Part shown: piece by piece, positions 1 to 11,170 of the stretch
Layout of the letters: the number at the start of each line of letters is the position of its first letter
Numbering within the stretch: the first letter of the stretch is position 1
Origin: Sequoia sempervirens
Taxonomy: Eukaryota; Streptophyta; Pinopsida; Cupressales; Cupressaceae
Direction: 5' to 3'
NCBI GenBank assembly: GCA_007258455.2
Contig: VDFB02000001.1
Location: 11,636,754 to 11,700,753 of the forward strand
Length of the DNA stretch: 64,000 bases
Made by a program: the position numbers and the translations under genes
The notes under the pieces: model-generated
Told to the model about the DNA's origin: nothing
Databases searched by the model: none
Seen by the model: only the letters and a program-made list of their open reading frames with translations

Positions 1-426
1 CACCAACACAATAACATGATTCTAGACAATTTGGAACAAACCACAAGCCACTTGAAATCCAAAAAATTCTTCACACCAACTCACACCAGTAATATCTTCA
101 ACCTAGAATAAATGTAGAGAAAAACTAGAACATCTCTCTATAACTCAAAAAAACACTACAACACATTGTTTCCTCTTTTTATCAAATTTTCTCAAAATCA
201 CTTGGAAACCAAGGACTAGAGACATATCAAAATCATCTTCAACACTACTTCATTCATAAAATCTTACCAAAGCAACACCATAGGTTAACACCAGTAGCTT
301 ATCTGTTGACAACAAAATGCAACAAATCAAAGCATAGACAACACCAATTGTTCATCTTCAACACCAATCTCCCTCAACACATATAGTTGACATCAATGAC
401 AACACCAACTTCTCATACTTGCAACA
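1..426 (-). repeat. copia 3' LTR (partial)
   Basis: On the minus strand a purine-rich tract at 428-438 (AAAGGGGGAGA) is followed by TGTTGCAAG, beginning at base 426. GGGGGAGA followed by TGTTG is the usual junction between polypurine tract and 3' LTR in plant copia elements. The LTR therefore runs leftward from 426 and is cut by the window edge. The stretch is rich in AACACCA-like words and has no ORF. Confidence 0.75.
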
Positions 427-889
427 ATCTCCCCCTTTATCATTGATGGAAACACATGATGTGAAAAACCATCAAAGACACAACTCTGAACATACATGTT
501 TCCTTTTCTCTTTTCTCCCCCTGAATAACTTATTCTTTATGCATCACTTCTCATGACTCTCTTTCTCTTATTACTTGTTCTTTTTCATATGATTTTCTCT
601 CCCCTTAGATATTTTTTTAGATATTTTTTTCATATTACTCTCTCCCCCCGTGTTTATGAATTTTTCACATGATTCTCTTTCCCCCTTTGACATCAATGGT
701 AAAGGACATAATGTTTGTTTTGTTTTATTCTTTTCCTTTGTCATCAAACATCTTGCTTACAGCTACCCTACAAAACATTTCCTTTACTGCTTTGAATACT
801 CCCCCTTAGGATCACAAACCAATATGTACCACATTAGCTACCACAATGACAACACTTACTCCCCCTGATTGTAATAATCAACAATGTCA
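427..889 (-). other. copia 3' noncoding region with polypurine tracts
   Basis: This stretch lies between the RNase H stop and the LTR. It holds several CTCCCCC blocks on the plus strand (about 429-436, 517-520, 643-647, 681-685, 803-806, 861-865, 897-901), that is, repeated polypurine-like tracts on the element's strand. Only the one at 428-438 abuts an LTR-like end. Confidence 0.6.
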
Positions 890-1450
890 CTACCTACTCC
901 CCCTGAGAGGTAGCCACAACATCAATCCAAAAAAGAGTGAATCTTGAGATCTAATGGATTGATGTATCTCCTTATGCATATAGTTCAAAGAAGAAGGGGA
1001 AATAACCCCCAACTTGTCCTGGAGATACTCAAAAGTATCCTTAGGAAGAGCCTTAGGAAGAGCCTTAGTGAATATATCAGCAATTTGATCCTTTGTAGGC
1101 ACATATTCAAGCTTCACTTCATTCTCCACAACCTTCTCTCTCAAAAATTGATATATGATTGAAAACATGTTTTGTTCTTGAATGCATCACTAGATTCTTT
1201 GAATTTTTTGATTGTACTTGTATTGTCACAAAAGATAAAAGTTGGCTCATCATATACCACTCTAATGTCCTTCAATGTTTTCCTCATCCACAACACCCAT
1301 GTTCAACAAGATTTTGTTGAAATGTACTCAGCCTCTGCATTAGATAAAGAAACTAAATCTTGTTTCTTACTCGGCCATCACACCAATCTGCATCCAAGAA
1401 AGAATTCACCACCACTTGTACTTTTTTTCATCCACACAACCAACCCAATT
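890..1450 (-). pseudogene. copia RNase H domain
   Basis: The minus-strand reading contains LEYVPTKDQIADIFTKALPK, the typical end of copia RNase H, and upstream in other frames a DADW-like motif and an HSRTKH-like segment (about 1150-1420). A 12-base in-frame duplication repeats Ala-Leu-Pro-Lys. Frame changes and stops separate the pieces. In an intact element this domain removes the RNA template during reverse transcription. Confidence 0.88.
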
Positions 1451-2083
1451 TGCATCTGTAAGTACTCAAAGTGAAATCAGTATCCTTTGAATACCACAAG
1501 CCATGATCTAGAGTGCCCTTCAAATATCTAAATGTCCTTTTTACTATTGAAACATGTGACTCAAGACAAATTGGATGCATGATATCTAGTCTAGTAGCAG
1601 TTAGATATAGCATTCCACCAATCTTTGATCTATACTTGCTCTTATCAACCTTAGGGGATTCATCATTCTTGCTCAACTTGCAACTAGTAATCGTAGGAGT
1701 AGCTCCCAATTTTGAGTCTTCCATTCCAAACTTCTTCAACATCTCTTTGACATATTTTGATTGTGAAATGAATCTACCTTTATTTGTCTGTTTGATTTGT
1801 AACCCAAGGAATAAATTCATCTCCCCAAACATAGACATCTCAAACTCTTTTTGCATCTTTGAACTACAAACTTCTTGTACATAGCTTCATTGCCTCCAAC
1901 AATTTTGTCATCAACATACACAACTACACTCAAGATTTGATCTTTTCCAACCTTAAAGTAAAGGTTACTATTTGTAGTAACTTTATTGAATCCTTTTTGT
2001 ATCAAATAGTTATCCAACCTTGCATACCAAGCTCTAGGAGCTTGTTTCATTCCATACAATTCCTTCTTCAATCTGCATACCAT
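1428..2083 (-). pseudogene. copia reverse transcriptase
   Basis: Two overlapping minus-strand ORFs encode copia RT. The first (1817-2083) has KKELYGMKQAPRAWYARLD and the catalytic box VVVYVDDKIVGG. The second (1428-1856) has FLGLQIKQ, FISQSKYVKEML and the YLTATRLDI segment that follows. They overlap by 40 bases in different frames, so at least one frameshift separates the YVDD box from the rest. Sequence from about 2084 to 2777 continues the integrase-to-RT linker but is broken by stops. Confidence 0.93.
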
Positions 2084-2777
2084 ATTAGGTTTATTTGATA
2101 ATTCAAATCCTTATGATTGTTTCATGTAGAATTCTTCCAACTCTCCATTCAAGAAAGAAACTTCACATCCATCTAATAAACTTTGAAATCCTTATGTGTT
2201 GCAAAAGCTAAAAACATCATGAAAGCTTCCATTCTTTCCATTGGGGAAAATGTCTCTTCAAAGTCTATTCCTTCAACTTGTGAATAGCCTTTACACACAA
2301 GCCTTTATTTGTTCCTTACCACTTCTCCATTCTCATTCAGTTTGTTTCTAAACACCCACTTAGATCCAATTTTTTTTGTTTGCTAGTCTTGGGACAAGTT
2401 CCAAAGTCTAATTTTTATCAATCTGTAGTAGTTCTTCTTCCATATCTTGCATCCAATTCTCATCCTTGCATGCCTCAATCACTATTTTAGGTTCAACTTT
2501 AGAAAGTAGACACAAATTTACCTCTTCTTCAGTAGTTTTCCTTCTTTTCAATACACCTTTGCTCCTGTCTCCGATGATTTTTTCTTCAAAATAATTTCTC
2601 TACACATACTTAGGGGTTCTAGGAGTCTTTTTGGAGCTTCTTCCTCTTCTTCAAATTGTACTTCCTTTTCCTTAGCCTTTTATTTTTTAGGTTCATTTGA
2701 TTCATATCCATCTATTACCACCGATTTTTGAAAATCTTCATCAATCTTGACACTTGCACTCTCATCAACAATCTTTC

Positions 2778-3318
2778 TCAATCTTTTATTGTAGCACCAA
2801 TAGGCTTTGCTTTTAGTAGAATATCCAAGGAATCTTCCTTCATCATAACTTGCATCAAACTTCCCAAATTTTCTTTATCTCTTCTGATATAGCATTTGCT
2901 TCCAAACACTATGAAGTATTTAACAGTAGGTATCCTTCCATACCACAACTCATAGGGAGTCTTTTTGCTATTTTCTTTGGATTGCACTCTGTTAAGTATG
3001 TAAACAACAATATGAATTGCTTCTCTCCAATATACTTCCGATAGGTTAGCTTCTTTCATCAGTCCTTGCAGCTTCTTGAATAGTTCTATTTTTCCTTTCA
3101 AGTACTCCATTTTGTCAGGGAATCCTAGGGGCAAACAAGTGCCTCTGTATGCCATGATTCTCACAAAACATGTTAAATTCATTAGAGGTGAACTCTTCAC
3201 CTCTGTCAAACATTAAACACTTGGTCTTCACATCCATTTCATTCTCAAACATAACCTTAAATACTTTGAATCTATCTAAGGCTTCATATTTTTCTTTGAG
3301 AAAAGAAACCCATGTCAT
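2778..3318 (-). pseudogene. copia integrase core
   Basis: Minus-strand ORFs 3115-3318 and 2778-3209 carry the integrase core. DRGEEFTSNEF corresponds to the usual DRGGEFTSNEF, and the second ORF has WREAIHIVVYILNRV and TPYELWYGRIP, typical of the end of the catalytic core. The two ORFs are in different frames. The first catalytic Asp region is not clear upstream. Confidence 0.9.
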
Positions 3319-3453
3319 TCTTTAATAATCATCAATAAAAATCATGAAATACCTATCACCTTGAAGAATTCTTGTTCTTGTAGGACCACAAAGATCTATA
3401 TGCATCGATTCCAGTAATCTGGTAGAATATTGTTCTTTTCCTTTCAAACTTAT

Positions 3454-3935
3454 TCATGTTTTCTTTCCAATCTGATGCCTTCCAGCAACATTGATAGGCT
3501 TTATAATATTTGGTAGATCTCTCACTGCTTGAATTGAATTGATTCTTACCAAGTTATCAAAATTAATGTGGCACATCCTCCTATGCCATAACCGAATTTC
3601 ATTAATATGATTCATAAAGCAATGACCATTAGCACCCTTAAGTTGATAAACATTTCCATCTATCCTTCTTCCATAAGCAATCACAGTTTCAGACCCTTTT
3701 CTAATCTCGCATCCATCATCCTGAAACATAAGATTCTATCCTTTACTACACATATGTCCAACACTCAATAGGTTATTCCTTAAACCTTTAACATAGTAAA
3801 CATCTTCAGTGTTACCCTTGCCATTAAAACTGAATGAACCTATTCCACATATCTCAGCACTAGAATCATCTCAAAATCTAACAAGTCCTCCATCATACTT
3901 TTCAAGTTTAAAAAACTTACTCTTGTCTCTAGTCA
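3454..3935 (-). pseudogene. copia protease tail and GAG-pre-integrase domain
   Basis: On the minus strand, 3730-3935 reads as the region after the protease active site (YDGG, CGIGS, NNLLSVG) with stop codons, and 3454-3729 as the GAG-pre-integrase zinc-binding segment (LWHRRMCHINFDNL). The two cysteines expected after the histidines are missing: the reading is NVAGRHQIGKK where CEAC-like residues are normal. The zinc site is therefore broken. Confidence 0.82.
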
Positions 3936-4035
3936 NNNNNNNNNNNNNNNNNNNNNNNNNNNNNNNNNNNNNNNNNNNNNNNNNNNNNNNNNNNNNNNNN
4001 NNNNNNNNNNNNNNNNNNNNNNNNNNNNNNNNNNN
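3936..4035. other. assembly gap, 100 N
   Basis: Exactly 100 N, a conventional placeholder of unknown real length. Copia sequence stops at its left edge and does not obviously resume on the right. Confidence 0.99.
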
Positions 4036-4860
4036 GGAAATAATAGGGACCTAAGAAAAAATCTCCAAAAAATACCTACACCGCTGGAAAGTACTCTAAA
4101 TCCTTTTTTCAACGATATCTCGTTTGCCCAATTTTGACATTGTGGGCAAATGTTATGGCCTCCGGAAGAAAACAACTCCCAAAGTGCAAAAAACACAGTC
4201 TACAACATTAAATTTGACAACCAAACAGCCATTGCAGCAAAGCTGAGAGCTTAAATTTGATGGCCAAATGGCCATCATTTTTACAATTTGGCTTATTGAA
4301 ATTTTTATTTAAAAAAAAAAACAATAAAAAAACACATGAATAATTTTTTTTTAAAAAAAATTAATAAAAAACATTGATAATTTTTTTTTTAAATATGGGT
4401 GCAAGGACTCTGCACTGATCTGCACAAATCCACTTTGTTTTAAAAATATTTTTTTAAAATATTTTTTTATAATTTAAAAACTGCAATTTTATTTGTGCAG
4501 AAAAAATAATACATTTTTTTTACAAAAAATTTACCTCGTGATGCATGTAGGAGGTCATATGACCCCTGCTAGGTAAGAAAAATTTGCACTGAGGTGACCT
4601 GCTCCAAAATTGATAAATTATATATGGAAATAATGGTTTTTGGGCCTTCTGAGCGCAATGGTGAGGTCCATTTGGGCTTAAAATGCCTTGGATTTGGCAA
4701 AAATCCCTTTCTTCAAACCCTCACAGATCTGACAAATAGAAGCCAATTTTGACAAAACAAAGGTCAATCTTGACTATTCCGACAACTCTGGATTCAATGG
4801 AGAGGTCTGAATTGAACCTAGATGCACTAGAAAACTACTTTCAATACTAAGCGGGAAACC
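4036..4860. other. noncoding, AT-rich, unassigned
   Basis: No credible coding sequence. There are poly-A and poly-T stretches (about 4310-4400, 4440-4475), and the phrase at 4107-4150 about 'GATATCTCGTTTGCCC' followed by GCGG-poor sequence looks like dispersed repeat DNA. I see no LTR ends, primer site or RNA gene. Confidence 0.5.
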
Positions 4861-5103
4861 TTGGCCATATGGGCTCTAGCTCCAAACACTAACAAGCCTC
4901 AAGTGGAAAAAACTATACAAGAGATGAAGGGGAGTCTAATTGTCAAAAGAGTATCAGACACCATAGCTCCCCAAGAAACTTTGTTAGTTTTTCATTATAC
5001 TAAGTTTGGTGAAGCAACAACCAAGAGACTACAAGAAGAATATGATCAATTATTTAAAGCTCATGTTATGCTTACTACAAAATATAATAAGTTGAAGATG
5101 TAG
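4861..5103 (+). pseudogene. short coiled-coil ORF remnant, unknown
   Basis: About 80 codons are open, with no ATG at the left end (the first codon is TTG), so this is probably an exon or element fragment rather than a gene. The C-terminal half is charged and helix-like (TTKRLQEEYDQLFKAHVML, then a Lys-rich end). No recognised domain. A gag-type fragment is possible. Confidence 0.25.
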
Positions 5104-5820
5104 AAGCCACTAACATCACCACCAACTAGTAATTAAATGTTAAGTGCTTCAAACTCAAGCTTCTCAAGTTCTATGGTAATTTATTGTTCAAAAGATAATT
5201 GCATTTCTCTATGACTTTGTAACCCAGTTTTAAGGCACTATTCTAAGAATGAATACTGGTTACATGTCCATGGTCAATATATTTCAAATCAATTGTAAGG
5301 AAAGCAAAGGTGCGGAAACACTTTCCTAATGCCAAATCCACAGGGAAGAATGCAATGCAGGGCTTTTAATTTTTTTCAAATTACAATCCAATTGAGACAC
5401 ACATTAAGGAATAACAAAAATAAAGAAAATACACAAAGACAAATCAAACAACAGATTTACGTGGGAAACCCTTACGGGAAAAAACCCACCACACCAAGCT
5501 GAATCTCTTTGTATTACAGTAACAATAATTACATACAATCAGAAATACAACTCTCTGATGATTTTTCAGTAGCTGCAACATTCACTGTTAAAAACACTCT
5601 CAGAAAAGCTCTCTATCATTTGATAAACTCATCACTCTATTTTTCCATTCAAAAAATAGAATCCATCTGCTTTTAAATCTTCTATGCATCCTTATCTGCC
5701 AATGCCAACCATAGACAGTTTCCATTCGAGTCTTGATTTTTTTCCTGCATGTTGTTTTTCCAGCATTTCAACTGATGCATAAAATCAACCGTCATCATGC
5801 TTTAAAATTGCTTCTTGTGA
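5104..5820. other. noncoding retroelement-like sequence
   Basis: No ORF. Around 5458-5495 is an ACGTGGGAAACCC...GGGAAAAAACCCACC motif of the kind often seen in internal noncoding parts of plant LTR elements. Nothing else can be assigned. Confidence 0.4.
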
Positions 5821-5829
5821 TTGGTCCAT

Positions 5830-6800
5830 GAAGCTCCACCTAGGATGGTCAGACTGGTCAAGAGCATTCAACTTTGTTGGCATATCGATGAGACATCACA
5901 GTGTCTCCACGATGCCACAAATTTTCTCTACCAATATCGCTATAGCTTCCATGAGTTGGCAAGATGCTATATCAAATGTATAAGTCACAACGAAACCATC
6001 GATGTCCACTTCGATCCTATCGGCAAAGGTTTCCCTTATCGGCGAGACTCATATTGAATGGAACAAGTCATATCGAATCCAGAGAATCCATCGGCAAGAC
6101 ATACTGATGTCGCCAAGACCTTATGTCAAAAACTTCAAGTCATGTCGGCATGAGCCATTCGACATGACTATCGCTCTTCGGCGAGACTCACATCGAAGCA
6201 AAACTTCCACCGAATGTCACACTGTCGCCAAGACTCATGCCTATCACCATGACCTTTCACCGAGCTCCATCATGTCTTACCGAGTCGGCAAGACATAAGC
6301 CCTTCGCCAAGACATTTCTCTGAGTTCCCAGAGTTAACCCAAAGACTTCTGTCAACGTGACTTATTACTTTCGCTAAGACTTCTATACGAAGTCTTTTGT
6401 CACCGCGAAGTCACCACGAAGATACAATCTATTTGGAAAGACTTAGCTTCATCGCTAAGACCTCTCCTCGTGACCCATGAGTTACTTCGACATTCGCCTT
6501 GACACCTGAGAGCAGCCATTGTCGGTGAGACATTACATACTCTTGGGACATCTCACCAAAGCCCTAGCATTAGCCTGACATCAGCGAGACTTACACCATT
6601 CACTGAGACTTCTCCCCGACACCCGTGAGCTAGCCCGATAAGATCAACTGTCGCCCAGAGTTCTTCCGATCACCAAAAGGTCATGCCAAACTCAGAGAGT
6701 CATAGCGATAGACTTCATTCGGCAAGACATCAACTCTGTCACAATGATAGGATCATTTCAAGAGCTTTAGAATTGTTAGTCGCCTAGACATGAACACTGT
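5830..6800. repeat. cluster of degenerate TCGSCRAGAC-type motifs
   Basis: A 10-12 base word close to TCGGCAAGAC or TCGCCAAGAC recurs at least a dozen times on the plus strand between 6039 and about 6790, at uneven spacing of roughly 15-120 bases (for example near 6039, 6085, 6111, 6177, 6222, 6282, 6302, 6368, 6449, 6516, 6716). The region is richer in GC and CpG than its flanks. Two short overlapping ORFs here are by-products. Function unknown. Confidence 0.6.
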
Positions 6801-7444
6801 CACAATGACTTTTCCCTTCAGGAGTTCCATGTCAGTAAGGATTGAGGCACATATTCCAACATCAATTTCCCATTTATATTGTAATTTATTTCTTAAATCT
6901 ATTTCATGTTCTCAGAGTCAATAAATCAATAGCTTCCAAAAATCTAGCCAATTAGGCTTGTTCTATTTGTAATTCTTGGCACATTTCATGAGAATATTTA
7001 TGCTTAAACAATATCTAAGTATGAATAAAGCATACATAGATTCGATATTGTTAAAGATCACCCTCCTAGGTCTTGTAGAACTTGAAGTGTAGACGAGAAA
7101 ATTATAAAATCAATATTTTGTTCATTGGCCAACCTCTTGAAACCTTTGAGCATAAGAATTGGAAATTGTTTAGATAGTTTCAGGAATCAATTAGGATTTA
7201 AAAATAAGCCAACAAATTGATGAATCTATATTTCTAAAGTCCAATAGCATCCTTTTGGATAGAGTCTGATAAAATTTTGCATTAAGAACATTTTTTTGTT
7301 TAAAAATTCTTGTACACATTCATTTGTGTATGTAACTCGCTATTTATATGAAGTTTGCAAATTCTTTTTTCCCATTTGTGGGTGGTGACTCTAAAAGATA
7401 TCCTTTTCGATGATGAGTGTAAGAATAAAATATTACCATCAGAT
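6801..7444. other. noncoding, unassigned
   Basis: AT-rich sequence with no recognisable gene, repeat end or RNA gene. It may belong to the element that carries the following ORF. Confidence 0.4.
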
Positions 7445-7822
7445 ATGGATGGTAGAATATCTCTTTTCCATATTGATCCTAATAAAAATCTAGCAAATGA
7501 GTTTCAACCTCAAAGACAAACATGGAAGGCCAGAGACACGGGTAATTCTTCGAAACCACTTGTTACTACTTTTGAAATTAATGAAGGAAGTACATTGGCA
7601 ACACCCTCGCTAGGAAATAATGTCCCAATACCTAAGATGAGTGTTGAGTACATAAATAATACCAAATATATGAGAGATGAGAAAGTTTTCGTAGAACATG
7701 AAGCATTCATGATAAAATTTGAAAAAGAAAGAGAACAAATACAAAGAGAATATGACCTTAGAGAAGGTGTGTATGCAAGAGTAAGTTCTCCAAATGTGGC
7801 TATAACAATTGTATACACCTAA
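7445..7822 (+). CDS. hypothetical ORF running into an LTR
   Basis: The first in-frame ATG is at 7445; the frame is open upstream to 7355 without one. The product, about 125 residues, is hydrophilic, with a charged helical C-terminal part (about residues 80-110, KFEKEREQIQREYDLREG). No known domain is recognised. The last few codons lie inside the LTR that starts at 7810, so the natural end of the reading frame was probably replaced by the insertion. A retroelement gag fragment is the most likely origin. Confidence 0.3.
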   Translation: MDGRISLFHIDPNKNLANEFQPQRQTWKARDTGNSSKPLVTTFEINEGSTLATPSLGNNVPIPKMSVEYINNTKYMRDEKVFVEHEAFMIKFEKEREQIQREYDLREGVYARVSSPNVAITIVYT

Positions 7823-9028
7823 AAATGGTAATCACCTTTAATTAATTAAATACTAGCTATTTGATTAACATTCCAACTACGTATAAATAAATCCTCAATT
7901 TATTTATATTGTTCACCCTTCTCTAATTCTCCAAATCTAAATCATATTCTTCTAAATTAATTAAATAAACAAGGTTCCCTAAACTTGTTTTATTTAATTC
8001 ATCTTCACTAAATCCAATTAGGAATTAGAGCACATTTCTACAACTTTTTGTGCCACATCACCAAGGTCACATGAAAATAAATAACTCTAATTTTTAATTA
8101 GAATTATCTTCATCTCATTTCAAAAAGCACATGGCTCATTTCCTCCCACACTTCCACTAATTTTGGAGCACGTGACTTTTTCTTCCCACACTTCTGCCAA
8201 TTTTGGAAGCACATGTTGTTCTCTTCCCACACTTGAATCTTCCATCCAAATGGAATATTGCCCATTGGTCAAGAGATTCTCCCATCCAAATGGCATGTTG
8301 TCTTTGGTCAAGGGGACAACATCTTGATTCTCTTCATCTTCACCATCCATTTTTCTTATTCAAATCCGGACCATTGATTATTTCCACCTCACTATATGCT
8401 TGGAAAAGGCTATAAATACAACCTTTGGGCCTTGTATTTTGCATCCACATTTGAAGTAAAGTTACCATGCAGGTTTATCATTCGAGATTGGAGCATTTTT
8501 GGAGTCTTATAGCTAGTTTTTATATCATGTTTTGCTTTGTATTTACATCTTAGATTAACATATTGCTTCATAGTTGCATTTTATCATCCATCTTGCATCA
8601 TAGTTGCATTTTAGATTAGTTCATTTTAAGTTTGCATTTGAGCATATGTAGAATCATGCATAGATTCATATAGATCACTACCATAGTATCCACCACCATT
8701 TGTGTTTTTATCATCAACATCATCCTTCACTCATCATAGCATTCATCATCATTGTTTGCACATTGTTTCATGTAGGCATATAGTTGGCTTGCATGTTGAA
8801 TACTAATCTTGTTTCTTAAGTGTCATTCTAATAGCCTTTGTGCACATAGAAATTTGAGGGCCAAAAAGGTTAAAAAGAATCATTTAAGAATAGAGGACAA
8901 TGAGATGTTCTTGAAAGATTTATCTTTATTGCAACTTATAATAGTTTACTTTTCTTTGAATCTTTCAATATAAATCATTTCATTAAGGTTTTTGTTGATA
9001 CTAGCTTTGCACATTTCACACACACACA
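7810..9028 (+). repeat. 5' LTR of a Ty3-gypsy-like element
   Basis: The stretch begins TGTATACACC and ends in CACACACA three bases before a primer-binding-like site (9032-9050). Both ends fit the TG...CA rule. A TATA box (TATAAATA, 8411-8418) sits two-fifths from the 3' end, as expected for an LTR promoter on the plus strand. Length is about 1.2 kb. No second copy is visible, so the 3' LTR is outside the window or lost. A target duplication cannot be checked. Confidence 0.7.
8411..8418 (+). promoter_or_regulatory. TATA box of the LTR
   Basis: TATAAATA preceded by GGC and followed by a CA-rich start region lies inside the 7810-9028 LTR. This is the expected place for the promoter that would drive the element's genomic RNA. 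Confidence 0.55.
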
Positions 9029-9031
9029 AAA

Positions 9032-9050
9032 TGACGCCCACTGTGGGGCC
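9032..9050 (+). other. primer-binding site, gypsy type
   Basis: TGACGCCCACTGTGGGGCC follows the LTR end closely. It differs by one or two bases from the TGGCGCCCAC-GTGGGGCC site common in plant Ty3-gypsy (Tat/Ogre-like) elements. A tRNA 3' end would pair here to prime minus-strand DNA. Confidence 0.7.
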
Positions 9051-9084
9051 TTGCCTTGTTTATTACTAACATGCTTGAAAATTT

Positions 9085-9420
9085 ATGTTCATAGGTATGA
9101 AAGTGAGCCTTTTAGAGCCTCTTGGAGCCTCTTGCACCTATTTCAAAGTCTCTTGGAACCTCTTGGAGCCTCTTGAACTTGTTCTAGCACTTGTAGTCTC
9201 TATTTTGGTGCTTTTGGTCTCTGTTTTGGCGCCTTTTGCACCATTCTGGGTTGTTCTATCTCTGTTTTGGTGCCTTTGTTCTCTATTTTGGCACCTTTTG
9301 CATCCTTCTAGAACATCATATCTTTGTTTTGGCACCATTTGTCTCTGTTTTGGCACCTTTTGTCTCTATTTTGGTGCCTTTTGTCTCTTTTTTGGCACCT
9401 TTTGCAAAAATTGAAAGCTA
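9085..9420 (+). repeat. degenerate tandem repeat, about 24-bp unit
   Basis: Units close to TCTCTGTTTTGGCGCCTTTTG recur some ten times, sometimes separated by other text, and a GGAGCCTCTTG word is repeated at the left edge. One further copy (TGTTTTGGTGCCTTTTGCAG) lies at about 10458. The repeats sit in the leader just after the primer site. The short ORFs through them are repeat artefacts. Confidence 0.75.
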
Positions 9421-11170
9421 ATACTTTGCATTGTTGATTTGTAGGTTTCCCAAAAACTCTTGTCAAAGACATTCTTATCAAGCCACTGACATATTGCAGG
9501 GGCTAGAAGTGATCTACTTGTTTTCTTTTGGTTAAGATAGGAACATAGCTTAATTAAAAGGTTAACGAACACCATGTTTCCTTTTGGTTAAGTTAGGCAC
9601 ATAGCTTAATTAAAGGATTGATGAACACCATGTCTTTTGTGCATGATGGATGGTAGGAATATGCTCTCCCCTTAACTGGGTGACCAAAAAGCTAGACCCA
9701 TTCACTTTTGTGTGGGACTGTGAATTGAGTATATCGCATGTGTTCTCTCTTTATTCATGTGGAATAAAGATTGATCAAACTATGGGTATACTTGCTTGCT
9801 TTTGTTTATCTTAGAGGGCCTTCCTTGTGGGAAAAATTACTCACCCAAGGGAATGACCCAACCGGTAACACGCTAAATCCAAGCACATTTCTAGCCGGTA
9901 TATAAGTGTGGATATTGGAATAATGGCCAGTATCATGAGGTTGGTTCTAGCGAGAAGGGAAGCAATGGTCTCTTGCCACATGGATCAACCCCCACGAATG
10001 GAAAGTCCTTACTAAAACCCTTGTTGTAGTTTGGCCAAAACCTTTATCTATTCTTTGGTGCAACAATGATCATTTTGAAGGCACCCACATTCTCGCAATT
10101 TTCAATAGAGATGAAAAATATGCCACGGGAAATTCATGGGTATTGATGCTTGGCTGCCCTAAGAAGTGAGTGTCATGGAGGGGAGCCAGTGGGGTCAAGC
10201 ATCTAGTCATCCGCTAAGAATAAGTGTGATTGCGGAAAAAACTATGTGGAACCCAAAATAATAGTCTTTCACAACCCTAGGAATGTACATTGCTTGATGT
10301 TTCTTTACTAAAGTGTTTTCAAATCAAACAAAACGTCACATATTGGAAGTGAAAACCCTGATTGAGAATTGAATTTAGTGAAACAACCAAGTCTCCCATT
10401 GAAAAATCAGGAAAACCAAGCAAATTCTCAAAGAAACTTTCAAAAAACCAAGCCTGAACCTGTTTTGGTGCCTTTTGCAGAACACAAAATAGTGACCTAG
10501 GTTCATTTCTTGTCCGACAATCAGTCTCATCTTGGGAATCCTCAGAAGTATTCAACCAATCCTTAGGTAAAACAGAGTTTGAACATGTGTGTTACCAAAT
10601 GATTTCACGAAAGATTAAAATTCAGAAACCAAAGTCCATACCTCTTAGTCCAAATGAACATCAAAGATGGTTATCAAGACTTTATGAATTTAGAGAGAGG
10701 TTGACCTTCAATTTCTACAAAAGAGATTGCAAGAACAATCCCGAATTATACATCTTTTACTATTGTCAAAATCCACAACTTTTCCAAAGATTTGAGTACC
10801 TCGTTTAGGAAGAAAATTTACCGCCAGTTTCACAGTTTGAACCAAAATTTCAAAACTTTCTCAAAGTCCAAGATCATTCCTTATATATGTTAGAATCTAA
10901 ACTTGTTAAAACTGGCAGCTACAAGTGGAATTTTCCAACCTAAACCAAGATCTAACATCACAAGGTACCAACATCATCCAATTTATCACACCTTTGATTA
11001 TTAGGTCTAGTTTCATCATTAGGATTTATCATCCTCTCATCACGACATGAAGCTACATAGTCAAATCAAACTTAGTCTCATTAAAAAATTTCATTCTATT
11101 TGACTTAGTTGTAATCCTTGGTACTTTTCCAAAACCTAGATCAAAATTTAATTTAAATTACAACACTTGT
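9421..11170 (+). other. untranslated leader of the gypsy-like element
   Basis: About 1.7 kb without a convincing ORF lies between the primer site and the first gag-like ORF. A 72-codon stretch at 10587-10808 is open but has no recognised domain. Long leaders are usual in Tat-type gypsy elements. An imperfect duplication (CATAGCTTAATTAAA...) occurs at about 9540-9560 and 9600-9620. Confidence 0.5.

Larger units (their letters stand above)
1..3935 (-). mobile_element. Ty1-copia LTR retrotransposon, 3' part, decayed
   Basis: Read on the minus strand the domains run protease tail, GAG-pre-integrase, integrase, reverse transcriptase, RNase H, polypurine tract and 3' LTR. This is the Ty1-copia order, with integrase before RT. 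The gag end is lost in the N gap at 3936-4035 and the LTR runs off the window at base 1. Every domain is interrupted by stops or frame changes, so no polyprotein could be made. I infer an old, inactive insertion. Lineage within copia (Tork- or SIRE-like) is not resolved. Confidence 0.93.
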
